A stretch of DNA of 64,000 bases from Pseudomonas viridiflava (GTDB taxonomy: Bacteria > Pseudomonadota > Gammaproteobacteria > Pseudomonadales > Pseudomonadaceae), in the NCBI RefSeq assembly GCF_900590755.1, contig NZ_UUOC01000044.1:124001-188000 (forward strand). Reading direction: 5' to 3'. The translations under genes were made by a program, and so were the position numbers. Below, in pieces: positions 1 to 8,727 of the stretch. The notes under the pieces were generated by a model. It did not search any database and was not told the DNA's origin. It saw only the letters and a program-made list of their open reading frames with translations. Every line of letters starts with the position of its first letter. Within the stretch, counting starts at the first letter, position 1.

Positions 1-163
1 GCAGAACCTGAACCAGCTGTTTCACGGTTTTGCCGTAGGCATCACGCGCGCTGACGTCGAGTTCTTTCACGGACAGCTCGGTACTGCCGGTGCCACGCAG
101 CTGGAAGCCACAGGCGCTCAACAATACGGCGAGGCCCATCACCAGCAAATTGCGTTTGATCAT
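1..163 (-). CDS. lptE: LPS-assembly lipoprotein LptE (partial, N-terminus)
   Basis: Only the first 54 codons are inside the window; the gene runs off the left edge. The translation starts MIKRNLLVMGLAVLL and has a lipobox LSAC with the lipidated Cys at residue 18, followed by GFQLRGTG, the typical start of mature LptE (RlpB). LptE is the outer-membrane lipoprotein that plugs the LptD barrel and helps insert lipopolysaccharide. It lies 91 bp downstream of leuS on the same strand, the conserved leuS-lptE order of gamma-proteobacteria, so the two are probably co-transcribed. The identification rests on the signal sequence plus this context. Confidence 0.9.
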   Translation of the reverse strand, partial: MIKRNLLVMGLAVLLSACGFQLRGTGSTELSVKELDVSARDAYGKTVKQLVQVL

Positions 164-254
164 CTTGATGCTCCCATTGAATCCGTTTGGGCCGACACTG
201 CGTCCCCTGGAAATATGTTCAGCGCCCCGGTGCTCACCAGGGCGCTTGATCCAC

Positions 255-2861
255 TCAGCTTGCGACGATGTTGACCAGCTTGCCAGGGACGACGATCACT
301 TTGCGGATCGTCAGCCCATCAATGAAGCGCAGCACGTTTTCGTTGATGCGGGCGGCCGCTTCGACTTCTTCGCGAGTCGCGCTGGCTGGCATTTCGATGT
401 GCCCGCGCAGCTTGCCGTTGACCTGAATCACCAGTTGCAGGGTGTCCTGAACCAGTGCGGTTTGATCCAGCACTGGCCAGCCCGCGTCGATGACCGGGGT
501 CGCATGGCCCAACTGGTTCCACAGCTCGTGACTGATGTGCGGCGTGATCGGCGCCAGCAGCAGGGCGACGGTTTCCAGACCTTCCTGCAACAGAGCGCGA
601 TCTTGAGCCGAAGCCTGAGGGGCTTTTTCCAGGACGTTCATCAGCGTCATCACTTGAGCAATGGCGGTGTTGAATTTGTGGTGTTGCCCCACATCCTGGC
701 TGGCCTGTTTGATGGCCTGGTGAATCGAGCGACGGATGACTTTCTGTTCGTCATTCAGTGCAGCGATATCCAGCGCAGCCGGCAGACCTTGTGCCACGTG
801 GCTCTGAGCCAGACGCCATACACGACGCAGGAAGCGGTGCGAGCCTTCAACGCCCGAGTCGGACCATTCCAGGCTCATGTCAGGTGGCGAAGCGAACATC
901 ATGAACAGGCGGCAGGTGTCTGCGCCGTACTGATCGATCATCGACTGTGGGTCGACGCCGTTGTTCTTGGACTTGGCCATTTTCTCGGTGCCGCCGATCT
1001 CGACCGGCAAGCCGTCACTGATCAGTTTGGCGCCGACGATCTTGGCTTTGCTGTCGCGCTCAAGCTCGACGTCAGCCGGGTTGTACCAGGTCTTGCTGCC
1101 GTTGGCTTCAAGACGGTAGTAAGTTTCGGCGATGACCATGCCTTGAGTCAGCAGGTTCTTGAACGGTTCGTTCGAGGTGACCAGGCCTTCGTCGCGCATC
1201 AGCTTGTGGAAGAAGCGTGCGTAGAGCAGGTGCAGGATCGCGTGTTCGATGCCGCCGATGTATTGATCGACCGGCAGCCAGTGGTTGGCCGCTTTGGGAT
1301 CGACCATGCCGCCTTCGTAGTGAGGCGAGGCGTAGCGGGCGAAGTACCAGGACGATTCCACGAAGGTGTCCATGGTGTCGGTTTCGCGCTTGGCCGGTGC
1401 GCCGCATTTCGGGCAGCTGCACTCGTAGAACTCAGGCATGCGCGCCAACGGCGAACCTGCGCCGTCCGGCACCACATCTTCTGGCAATTTGACTGGCAGT
1501 TGGTCTTCCGGGACCGGCACGTCGCCACAGGTGTCGCAATGCACGATCGGGATCGGGCAGCCCCAATAGCGTTGACGGCTGATGCCCCAGTCGCGCAGAC
1601 GGAACTGGGTACGGGATTGACCGAGGCTCTTCTTGGTCAGCGCCGCTTCCATGGCGTCGAAGGCGCCAGCGAAGTCCAGGCCGTCGAACTCGCCGGAATT
1701 GATCAGCGTGCCGTATTCGTTGTACGCCGCTTGCCATGGCGCAGGGGTTTCATCGCCAGCGCTGGTGCGTACGACCGGTTTGATCGGCAGGTTGTATTTG
1801 ACCGCGAATTCAAAATCGCGCTCGTCGTGAGCCGGTACAGCCATGACCGCGCCATCGCCGTAATGCATCAGCACGTAGTTGGCGACCCAGACAGGCAGTT
1901 TTTCGCCGGTCAGCGGGTGCTCGACGAACAGCGACGTCGGCAGGCCTTTTTTCTCTTGAGTAGCGACGTCAGCTTCGGCGACGCTGCCGCTTTTGCATTC
2001 GTTGATGAAGGCCTGCAACTGCGCGTCGGTCTGGGCAGCCAGGGTCGCCAGCGGGTGCTCGGCAGCCACGGCAACATAGGTCGCGCCCATCAGGGTGTCG
2101 GCACGGGTAGTGAAGACTTTCAGTGCGCCCGCTTCGCCGATGGAAGCCTGGTCGTACGGGAACTGCACTTCCATGCCACGGGATTTGCCAATCCAGTTGC
2201 GCTGCATGGTTTTGACCTGCTCGGGCCAGCCCGGCAGTTCATCGAGACTCTCCAGCAGCTCATCCGCGTAGGCGGTGATCTTGAAGTAGTACATCGGGAT
2301 TTCGCGTTTTTCGATGAGTGCGCCAGAACGCCAGCCGCGGCCATCGATCACTTGCTCGTTGGCCAGAACGGTCTGGTCGACCGGGTCCCAGTTCACGGTG
2401 CCGTTCTTGCGGTAGATCACGCCTTTTTCGAACAGGCGCGTGAACAGCCACTGTTCCCAGCGATAGTAATCAGGTTTGCAGGTGGTGATTTCCCGGGACC
2501 AGTCGATCGCCAGGCCCAGGCTTTTGAGCTGGGTCTTCATGTAGGCGATGTTTTCGTAGGTCCACTTGGCCGGCGCGACGTTGTTTTTCATCGCGGCGTT
2601 TTCTGCCGGCATGCCGAATGCGTCCCAGCCCATCGGCTGCAGAACGTTCTTGCCTTGCATGCGCTGGTAGCGGGCGATCACGTCACCAATGGTGTAGTTG
2701 CGCACGTGACCCATGTGCAGCTTGCCGCTAGGGTAAGGAAACATCGACAGGCAATAGAAGGTGTCCTTGCCTGGCTGTTCACTGACTTCAAAAGACTTTT
2801 GCTCGTCCCAGAAGGTTTGGGCGGCGGCTTCGATTTCGCGGGGCTGATAGAGTTCGTGCAT
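255..2861 (-). CDS. leuS: Leucyl-tRNA synthetase
   Basis: This 868-residue class Ia synthetase charges tRNA-Leu with leucine in the cytoplasm. The HIGH signature appears as HMGH at residues 49-52 (in PYPSGKLHMGH), and the KMSKS loop as KMAKSKNNG in the C-terminal half. The WDPVDQTVLANEQV stretch and the long insertion between the halves fit the LeuRS editing (CP1) domain. Length is normal for the bacterial enzyme. The start MHELYQPREIEAAAQ matches the family. lptE follows on the same strand. A long open frame on the opposite strand across the whole gene is a coding shadow. Confidence 0.98.
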   Translation of the reverse strand: MHELYQPREIEAAAQTFWDEQKSFEVSEQPGKDTFYCLSMFPYPSGKLHMGHVRNYTIGDVIARYQRMQGKNVLQPMGWDAFGMPAENAAMKNNVAPAKWTYENIAYMKTQLKSLGLAIDWSREITTCKPDYYRWEQWLFTRLFEKGVIYRKNGTVNWDPVDQTVLANEQVIDGRGWRSGALIEKREIPMYYFKITAYADELLESLDELPGWPEQVKTMQRNWIGKSRGMEVQFPYDQASIGEAGALKVFTTRADTLMGATYVAVAAEHPLATLAAQTDAQLQAFINECKSGSVAEADVATQEKKGLPTSLFVEHPLTGEKLPVWVANYVLMHYGDGAVMAVPAHDERDFEFAVKYNLPIKPVVRTSAGDETPAPWQAAYNEYGTLINSGEFDGLDFAGAFDAMEAALTKKSLGQSRTQFRLRDWGISRQRYWGCPIPIVHCDTCGDVPVPEDQLPVKLPEDVVPDGAGSPLARMPEFYECSCPKCGAPAKRETDTMDTFVESSWYFARYASPHYEGGMVDPKAANHWLPVDQYIGGIEHAILHLLYARFFHKLMRDEGLVTSNEPFKNLLTQGMVIAETYYRLEANGSKTWYNPADVELERDSKAKIVGAKLISDGLPVEIGGTEKMAKSKNNGVDPQSMIDQYGADTCRLFMMFASPPDMSLEWSDSGVEGSHRFLRRVWRLAQSHVAQGLPAALDIAALNDEQKVIRRSIHQAIKQASQDVGQHHKFNTAIAQVMTLMNVLEKAPQASAQDRALLQEGLETVALLLAPITPHISHELWNQLGHATPVIDAGWPVLDQTALVQDTLQLVIQVNGKLRGHIEMPASATREEVEAAARINENVLRFIDGLTIRKVIVVPGKLVNIVAS

Positions 2862-3173
2862 GGCTACTTTTTACTAAAGATTGGTGACCCTTGACCTCTT
2901 CGTGGCATCGCCGAGTCAGGTCGGCACCGCTTGCCGGACAATGAGACTGCCTGTGCGGTGCGTTCCAGCTCAAGGGAGCGGAAGTGGAATTACAGGAAGC
3001 GCCGTAGCATACATGAGCGCCGACTATCGAGGGAAACGCTGATTGCTTGGCTGATTACGGCAAAGGGCCTGTTCAGCGGCTTGCGGCCGCCGTTTGTCGC
3101 TGCAATGCACCGGTTTTGACAGCAGCGCTAAGCTCATTGGAGAGGGTATGTTTATCTTCGATGAGGTGAGCGG
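2862..3173. other. Gene-free interval upstream of leuS
   Basis: These 312 bases separate leuS (minus strand) from the small gene at 3174 (plus strand) and must carry both divergent promoters. I see no convincing -35/-10 pair, terminator, REP element or T-box-like leader. Short open frames here lack coding character. Confidence 0.5.
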
Positions 3174-3548
3174 ATGACAGAGCTGCAGCACACAGCAACA
3201 GATCCTGAGGTGTATGAACGTTTGATAAATCGTCTGGGGCTTGCCCTGGAATCTGCAAGCACAGCGGTCCGGTTGCGAGACGAGTGGCCTGAAGAGCTGG
3301 AATTGCGCGGCTTGAGCCCAGCCGAGTTCGATTTTATCGAGGCTTACCTGAACAAGGGTGCCATCGTGGCCGATGGCGAACTTAAAAGTGCCGTTCCAAA
3401 GGGCAGTTCCATTGTGTCGCGAGAGTCCGCCGAGGCGGTGCCAATGTTGTCGCGTTCAGCCAAGGTTATCTGGCTGAAGGATCGAAAACGCTGCGCTACG
3501 TCGGCAAAGTTGAGTCGCCACAGCTCAAGCAATCTATTCAAGCGATAA
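3174..3548 (+). CDS. Small conserved-type hypothetical protein, possibly frameshifted
   Basis: The 124-codon frame begins ATGACAGAGCTGCAG after a GAGG-like ribosome site. Residues 1 to about 75 look like a genuine soluble acidic protein (PEVYERLINRLGLALESAS, LSPAEFDFIEAYL). The last 35 residues (from about 3450) are Ser/Arg/Lys-rich and look out of frame. In another frame the same bases read FSQGYLAEGSKTLRYVGKVE and run to a stop at about 3577, a much more protein-like end. The gene may therefore carry a frameshift, or the alternative tail may be chance. Its function is not recognised. It sits between leuS and a YdcF-family gene. Confidence 0.55.
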   Translation: MTELQHTATDPEVYERLINRLGLALESASTAVRLRDEWPEELELRGLSPAEFDFIEAYLNKGAIVADGELKSAVPKGSSIVSRESAEAVPMLSRSAKVIWLKDRKRCATSAKLSRHSSSNLFKR

Positions 3549-3632
3549 CCCCTACAGGCTGCGTGCCTGTTTCATAAGCATTGTTGCTTAGCATCAAACA
3601 TTTTAGGCTTCGGGCATCTTCGGAGATGCCTG

Positions 3633-4394
3633 ATGCCTATTCGCTACCTGCTCAAAACCCTGTTGCTGCCTCCCGGTATTTTCTTCCTGCTTCTGCTGCT
3701 GGCGTTTTTCGTGCGCCGCTCGCGGCCTCGGCTGGCGGCAGGCTGCTTTGCGCTGGGGTTGGGTGGGCTGTGGCTGATGAGTCTGCCGGTGGTGGTTGAG
3801 TCGGCGGCGCGTCTTATCGAGCAGGACGCGCCGTTGCCGCGCAGCGAATGGGCGACTCTTGCTCAGCGGGCTGACGCTATTGTGATTCTGGGGTCTGGGC
3901 GGGAGCGTAATGATCGGAGCTGGGGGACAGACATTCCCACCGGCGTAGCCCTCGAGCGGATGCGCTACGCGGCGCGGCTGGCGAAAGCATCAGGCCTGCC
4001 GATTCTGACCACGGGCGGGCTGCACTATGGTGAGCCGCCCAGCGAAGCCGCGATCATGGCGGAGTCGTTGCAGAACGATTTTGGCGTCGAAGTCCGTTGG
4101 CAGGAAGGCTTGAGCCGTACCACCTGGGAAAACGCCACGATGACTGCCGCTATCCTTCAGCCGCTGGGCATCAAGCGTGTGGTGCTGGTGACCCAGGGCT
4201 GGCATATGCCGCGCTCGCGCTGGAGTTTTGAAAAGGCAGGATTCAGCGTGGTCAGCGCGCCGGTGGGCTTCCTCGGCGTAGACAACGCCCGAGTGTTCGG
4301 CGGCTGGCTCCCGGAAAGCCGGGCGATGTGGCAGAGCGGGCAGTTGCTTAATGAAGCGGCGGGGTTGCTGGTTTATCCGTGGGTTTATCCATGA
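3633..4394 (+). CDS. YdcF/ElyC/SanA family (DUF218) membrane protein
   Basis: The 253-residue protein has two hydrophobic segments near the N-terminus (about residues 8-26 and 34-52). A DUF218 domain follows, with ADAIVILGSGRERN, a TGG turn, ERMRYAARLAKASGLP, SRTTWENA and LVTQGWHMPRS. Members such as ElyC and SanA act at the inner membrane in envelope integrity and peptidoglycan precursor handling; the exact reaction is unknown. ATG 3633 follows a short intergenic gap after the hypothetical gene. A REPIN lies just after its stop. The family is secure; the role is inferred from relatives. Confidence 0.85.
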   Translation: MPIRYLLKTLLLPPGIFFLLLLLAFFVRRSRPRLAAGCFALGLGGLWLMSLPVVVESAARLIEQDAPLPRSEWATLAQRADAIVILGSGRERNDRSWGTDIPTGVALERMRYAARLAKASGLPILTTGGLHYGEPPSEAAIMAESLQNDFGVEVRWQEGLSRTTWENATMTAAILQPLGIKRVVLVTQGWHMPRSRWSFEKAGFSVVSAPVGFLGVDNARVFGGWLPESRAMWQSGQLLNEAAGLLVYPWVYP

Positions 4395-4407
4395 GTTGCT
4401 TTAATTC

Positions 4408-4497
4408 GTGGGACCGGCTTTAGCCGGGAAGGCTACATTCCTGCTCAAGCATATGCAGCGGATGTACCGGCCTCTTCCCGGCTAAAGCCGGTCCCAC
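4408..4497. repeat. REPIN, family A (GTGGGACCGGCTTTAGCCGGGAAG)
   Basis: Two inverted copies of the arm GTGGGACCGGCTTTAGCCGG enclose a loop with ACATTCCTGC and CGGATGTACCGG. It sits between ydcF and a family-B element, in the convergent gap before lnt. Confidence 0.9.
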
Positions 4498-4513
4498 ATG
4501 GAAACGCGGTCGT

Positions 4514-4605
4514 CTGTGGGAGCGAGGCTTGCCCGCGATAGGGACGGCGCGGTTAGCCAGACATACCGCATGATCGTTCTTCGCGGGCAAGCACCGCTCC
4601 CACAG
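4514..4605. repeat. REPIN, family B (GGGAGCGAGGCTTGCCCGCGA)
   Basis: Inverted arms CTGTGGGAGCGAGGCTTGCC and GGCAAGCACCGCTCCCACAG surround a short spacer. It lies 16 bp from the preceding family-A REPIN and 16 bp before the lnt stop. Confidence 0.88.
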
Positions 4606-4620
4606 GGGACATGCGTAACC

Positions 4621-6141
4621 CTAAACCGTCTTGGATATCCGGCTTGCCACCAGCGCCCAGCCGATCAGCAGCACGCAGACAAATACCATTGGCCAGGAGC
4701 GCCAGCGCAGGTACGGAGTCAACTCGTGCATGGGCACCACTTCGCCGTACATCACGCCGCGTTCGAATTGCGGGATGCGGGTAGTGATTTTGCCGAAAGG
4801 GTCGATCAGCGCGGTGACGCCGTTGTTGGTCGAACGGATCATCCAGCGACCGGCTTCAAGAGCGCGCATCTGAGCCATTTGCAGGTGCTGCAATGGGCCA
4901 ATGGAGGTACCGAACCAGGTGTCGTTGCTGACCGTCAGCAGCAGTTCACTTTGCGCCGACAACCCGGCAGCGAACTCTGGATACACCACTTCGTAGCAAA
5001 TGAACGGTGCAATCTGATAACCCTTTGCTTGCAGCATCGCCTGATCGCTAGGGCCGCGAGCGAAGTCGGACATCGGCAGGTCAAAGAAGGCGATCAAACC
5101 ACGCAGCAAGTCCTGCAACGGCACGTATTCGCCGAAGGGCACCAGTTTCTGCTTCATGTAAGTGCCGTCGCCTTCGCCCACTACGGTAATGGCGTTGTAG
5201 TAACGGTATTCGTTACGACCACTCAATTCGCGCAACGGAACGCCGGTAATCAGCGCCGAGCCGCGTTCAGCCGCGAACTGGCTCATCATCTTCAGATAGC
5301 CTTCAGCGGACTCTTTGAGCACCGGCACGGCGGTTTCCGGCCAGATGATCAGGTCTGCTTGCTGCGAGCGGAACGTCATGTCGCGGTACAGCGCCAGCTG
5401 CGCGTTGAGCTGTTGCGGGTCCCACTTCATCTGCTGCTCGATGTTGCCTTGCATCGCCGCGACTTTCAGGGGCGCGCCAGCCGGAGACGTCCAGGCGTAG
5501 CTTTTGAGTGCCAAGCTGAGAATCCAGGGCGCGAGCAGCAGCACCACGCCAGCCGCCAGAAACGATTTGCGTGCCCGCAGCCGTGGCACGTTGCACAGCA
5601 GCGCAGCAGTCAGGGCGAGGGTGAAGGAGATCAGCCACATCCCGCCGATAGGCGCGAGTGCGGACAACGGGCCGTCGAGCTGGCTATAGCCGGAGTACAG
5701 CCACGGGAAACCAGTGAGGAACCAACCCCGGAATGCTTCTTGAACCAGCCACAGCGCAGCGAACGCCAGGGCGTCTGCCAGCGGCGCTTCATTGCGGCGA
5801 ATCCAGCGTGCCCATAGCCAGGCGGGCAGGGCGAAGAACCAGGCGATGCAGGCGATGAACAGCAGCATGAGAAAGCCTGCCAGCAACACCGATGCGCCAC
5901 CGAAGTTATGGATGCTGACGTAGATCCAGCTGGTGCCGGCGCCAAACAGGCCGAAGCCGAAGCACCAGCCCCGACCCGAGGCCTGACGTGGACTGAGGTC
6001 GCGCAAGCCAAGATAGAAAAAGGCCAGCGCCACCAGGGCAAGTGGCCAGATATCGAAGGGGGCTAAAGCGAAGGTGGTAAGCGCGCCAGCCACCACGGCC
6101 AGCAGGTTACCGGGCCAGCCGGGGTTGGTGATCCAGCGCAT
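4621..6141 (-). CDS. lnt: Apolipoprotein N-acyltransferase
   Basis: Lnt adds the third acyl chain to the N-terminal cysteine of lipoproteins at the inner membrane, the last step of lipoprotein maturation. The 506 residues comprise several N-terminal membrane helices (about 1-215) and a nitrilase-like domain (about 225-470). The expected catalytic triad is visible: Glu269 in WPETAVP, a Lys at 330/332 before LVPFGEY, and Cys382 in APFICYEVVYPE. A last membrane helix closes the protein. It follows corC by 24 bp on the same strand, the conserved ybeZ-ybeY-corC-lnt order, and is probably co-transcribed with it. Confidence 0.97.
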   Translation of the reverse strand: MRWITNPGWPGNLLAVVAGALTTFALAPFDIWPLALVALAFFYLGLRDLSPRQASGRGWCFGFGLFGAGTSWIYVSIHNFGGASVLLAGFLMLLFIACIAWFFALPAWLWARWIRRNEAPLADALAFAALWLVQEAFRGWFLTGFPWLYSGYSQLDGPLSALAPIGGMWLISFTLALTAALLCNVPRLRARKSFLAAGVVLLLAPWILSLALKSYAWTSPAGAPLKVAAMQGNIEQQMKWDPQQLNAQLALYRDMTFRSQQADLIIWPETAVPVLKESAEGYLKMMSQFAAERGSALITGVPLRELSGRNEYRYYNAITVVGEGDGTYMKQKLVPFGEYVPLQDLLRGLIAFFDLPMSDFARGPSDQAMLQAKGYQIAPFICYEVVYPEFAAGLSAQSELLLTVSNDTWFGTSIGPLQHLQMAQMRALEAGRWMIRSTNNGVTALIDPFGKITTRIPQFERGVMYGEVVPMHELTPYLRWRSWPMVFVCVLLIGWALVASRISKTV

Positions 6142-6165
6142 TTACATTCCTTAAAGCGGGTTGCG

Positions 6166-7008
6166 TTACGTGCGTGTGACAGGGCTCAGACGCAGCAAGT
6201 GAATACGACGGCTGTCAGCGTTGAGAATCCGGAAACGATACTCGCCGATCACGGTGATCTCGTTACGCTTGGGCAGATGCCCGAACGCGCTCATCACCAA
6301 CCCGCCAACGGTGTCGAATTCGTCGTCAGAGAACTCGCTGTCGAAAAACTCGTTGAAGCTTTCGATAGGCGTGAGCGCCTTGACCAGGAAGTCGCCACTT
6401 GGCAGCGGCTTGATGTAGCTGTCTTCTTCGACGTCATGTTCGTCTTCGATATCGCCGACGATCTGTTCCAGCACGTCTTCGATGGTCACCAGACCTGCCA
6501 CGCCGCCGTATTCGTCGATGACGATGGCCATGTGGTTGTGGTTGGCGCGGAATTCACGCAGCAGCACGTTCAGGCGCTTGGATTCCGGCACGAAGGTGGC
6601 AGGGCGCAGCAAGTTTTTGATGTCGCCGTCGCCGCCGTTTTCCTTGAGGATCAGGGGCAGCAGATCCTTGGCCAGCAGCACGCCGAGCACGTCGTCGTGG
6701 CTATCGCCGATCACCGGATAGCGCGAGTGAGCTGCGTCGATGACCGCAGGCAGAAACTCCCGTGGCGTTTGCGAGGCTTTGATGCTGATCATCTGCGAGC
6801 GCGGGACCATGATGTCCCGCACTTGCAGGTCAGCCACCTGGATGGCGCCTTCGACGATGGCCAGCGCTTCGCTGTCCAACAACTTGTTCTGATGGGCTTC
6901 GCGCAGCAGCTCTAGCAGCTCCTGGCGGTTTTTCGGCTCATGGGCAAAAGCCTGGGTGAGCTTACCCAGCCATGACTTTTGCCCGTTGCTCGATCGATCT
7001 TCGCTCAT
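6166..7008 (-). CDS. corC: CorC/HlyC family CBS-domain protein (Mg/Co efflux-associated)
   Basis: The 280-residue soluble protein has a paired CBS domain (about 65-190; VRDIMVPRSQMISI, SRYPVIGDSHDDVLGVLLAKDLL, IVIDEYGGVAGLVTIEDVLEQIVGDI) and a C-terminal CorC_HlyC domain ending in FRILNADSRRIHLL. It lacks the DUF21 membrane domain, as is usual for CorC/YbeX. The family is linked to magnesium and cobalt efflux and, in several bacteria, to ribosome and rRNA metabolism together with ybeY. It sits 5 bp downstream of ybeY in the same operon. Confidence 0.93.
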   Translation of the reverse strand: MSEDRSSNGQKSWLGKLTQAFAHEPKNRQELLELLREAHQNKLLDSEALAIVEGAIQVADLQVRDIMVPRSQMISIKASQTPREFLPAVIDAAHSRYPVIGDSHDDVLGVLLAKDLLPLILKENGGDGDIKNLLRPATFVPESKRLNVLLREFRANHNHMAIVIDEYGGVAGLVTIEDVLEQIVGDIEDEHDVEEDSYIKPLPSGDFLVKALTPIESFNEFFDSEFSDDEFDTVGGLVMSAFGHLPKRNEITVIGEYRFRILNADSRRIHLLRLSPVTRT

Positions 7009-7013
7009 AGCCC

Positions 7014-7514
7014 TTACTCGTTGTCCTTGCTGGGTGTTGCTGAATGTGGATGTTCGTCGCTTTCGTCGTCAGCATAAGGGTCGGGATAGCCCAACTCCCC
7101 AAGCAACGTTCGTTCCAGCGCTTCCATTTCGTCGGCTTCTTCATCGTCGATATGGTCGAAACCCAACAGATGAAGGCAGCCATGGATAACCATGTGCGCC
7201 CAATGTGCGTCCAGCGCCTTGCCTTGTTCCTGGGCTTCACGGGCGATGACCGGTGCACAGATCACCAGGTCGCCCAGCAGCGGGATGTCCAACATATCGT
7301 CGGGCACGTCGGCAGGGAACGACAGCACATTGGTTGCGTAATCTTTGTGACGCCAGGTGTGATTCAGCTCGCGGCCTTCGGTTTCATCCACCAGCCGGAT
7401 GGTCAGCTCCGAATCGGCACTGCGCATGCGCAAGCCCATTTCGCACCAGAGGCGGAACTGGGCTTCACTTGGGACACTTGCTTCACTCGCCAGTTGCAGG
7501 TCCAGCTCAAGCAT
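7014..7514 (-). CDS. ybeY: Endoribonuclease/rRNA maturation factor YbeY
   Basis: The 166-residue protein carries the zinc-binding signature HGxxHLLGxDH, with His111, His115 and His121. YbeY is a metal-dependent RNase needed for 16S rRNA 3'-end maturation and ribosome quality control. The chosen start, ATG at 7514 (MLELDLQLAS), matches the family; the open frame extends further upstream but that part is shadow of ybeZ. The first 8 bases overlap the end of ybeZ, which suggests translational coupling. C-terminal residues are acidic and disordered (DDESDEHPHS). Confidence 0.95.
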   Translation of the reverse strand: MLELDLQLASEASVPSEAQFRLWCEMGLRMRSADSELTIRLVDETEGRELNHTWRHKDYATNVLSFPADVPDDMLDIPLLGDLVICAPVIAREAQEQGKALDAHWAHMVIHGCLHLLGFDHIDDEEADEMEALERTLLGELGYPDPYADDESDEHPHSATPSKDNE

Positions 7515-8529
7515 CGCGGCGGTATTCCCGTGATGAGTTGTCCGGGGCCGGCTGCGTGTTGTCCAGGCGATTTTCGAAACGCTCGTAAGCTTCGACGATG
7601 CGCTGCACCAGCGGATGGCGAACCACGTCTTTAGGCTTGAAGTGCGTGAAGCTGATGCCCGGCACGTCCTTGAGCACATCGATGACATGGGTCAGGCCGG
7701 ACTTGGTGCCCTTGGGCAAGTCCACCTGAGTGATGTCACCGGTGATCACGGCAGTGGAGCCAAAGCCGATCCGGGTCAGAAACATCTTCATCTGCTCGAC
7801 GGTGGTGTTTTGGCTTTCGTCGAGGATGATGAAGCTGTTATTGAGCGTACGACCGCGCATGTAGGCCAGCGGGGCGACTTCAATCACCTGTTTTTCGATC
7901 AGCTTGGCGACGTATTCGAAACCGAGCATTTCGTACAGCGCGTCGTAGAGCGGGCGCAGGTACGGGTCGATCTTCTGTGCCAGATCGCCGGGCAGGAAGC
8001 CGAGTTTTTCACCCGCTTCGACAGCCGGCCGCACCAACAGGATGCGGCGGATCTGTTCACGCTCCAGCGCGTCCACGGCGCAAGCCACTGCAAGATAGGT
8101 CTTGCCGGTGCCCGCCGGGCCGATGCCGAAGTTGATGTCGTTGCCGAGGATCTCTTTGACATAGCGCTGCTGATTCAGGCCGCGGGGGCGAATCATGCCT
8201 TTTTTGGTGCGCAGGGCCACGCCAGGATCGGCGGCAGGATGGTTGTCCAGCTCTTCGACGCCTGATTCCTGAAGGAACAGGTGGACCATATCCGGCGACA
8301 GCTCCGTACTCTTGGTTTCCCGGTACAGGCGGCGCAGCAGATTTTCGGCCGAAGTGGTTTGTTTGGGATCGCCAATCAGCTCGAACTGGTTTCCGCGATT
8401 GCGGATTTCGATGTTCAGGCGCTGTTCGATGAGGCGCAGATTCTCATCCAGCTGCCCGCACAGATTTGCGAAGCGATAGGCCTCGAAGGGGTCGAGGGTA
8501 AAACGAAGTGGTTCGACTTGTACGTTCAA
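7507..8529 (-). CDS. ybeZ: PhoH-family ATPase YbeZ
   Basis: The 340-residue PhoH-like P-loop protein has Walker A GPAGTGKT at residues 137-144 and a Walker B-like IILDESQN. It usually works with YbeY in RNA metabolism. I place the start at the TTG at 8529 (LNVQVEPLRF), because homologues begin with a short segment before RFTLDPFEAYRFANLCGQ. The only upstream ATG (8673) lies inside a REPIN, so a protein begun there would carry repeat-derived residues (SRASLAPTDP). The ribosome site before the TTG is weak. The gene overlaps ybeY by 8 bp and follows miaB on the same strand. Confidence 0.9.
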   Translation of the reverse strand: MNVQVEPLRFTLDPFEAYRFANLCGQLDENLRLIEQRLNIEIRNRGNQFELIGDPKQTTSAENLLRRLYRETKSTELSPDMVHLFLQESGVEELDNHPAADPGVALRTKKGMIRPRGLNQQRYVKEILGNDINFGIGPAGTGKTYLAVACAVDALEREQIRRILLVRPAVEAGEKLGFLPGDLAQKIDPYLRPLYDALYEMLGFEYVAKLIEKQVIEVAPLAYMRGRTLNNSFIILDESQNTTVEQMKMFLTRIGFGSTAVITGDITQVDLPKGTKSGLTHVIDVLKDVPGISFTHFKPKDVVRHPLVQRIVEAYERFENRLDNTQPAPDNSSREYRRDA

Positions 8530-8631
8530 GGTCGTTTTTAGCCGCCCTGGGGCAATTGAGGTGAAACGAAGGATAAACCCTGTGACCAGTGTGCGAAAGC
8601 TTTGACTTGAGAAAGGTTGTGATAGCGGGTC

Positions 8632-8722
8632 TGTTGGAGCGAGGCTTGCCCGCGAAGGCGGAGTGTCAGACAACGCATATGCGCCATATATGACGCATTC
8701 GCGGGCAAGCCTCGCTCCAACA
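8632..8722. repeat. REPIN, family B, between miaB and ybeZ
   Basis: Inverted arms TGTTGGAGCGAGGCTTGCCC and GGGCAAGCCTCGCTCCAACA. It lies 5 bp after the miaB stop and about 100 bp before the ybeZ start, inside an otherwise co-directional gene run. Confidence 0.92.
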
Positions 8723-8727
8723 AAGGT

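Noticed and set aside
90..2894. 934-codon open frame on the plus strand opposite leuS
   Set aside because: It mirrors leuS codon by codon and has the His/Arg/Gln/Val-rich composition of an antisense shadow in high-GC DNA; leuS on the minus strand is certain.
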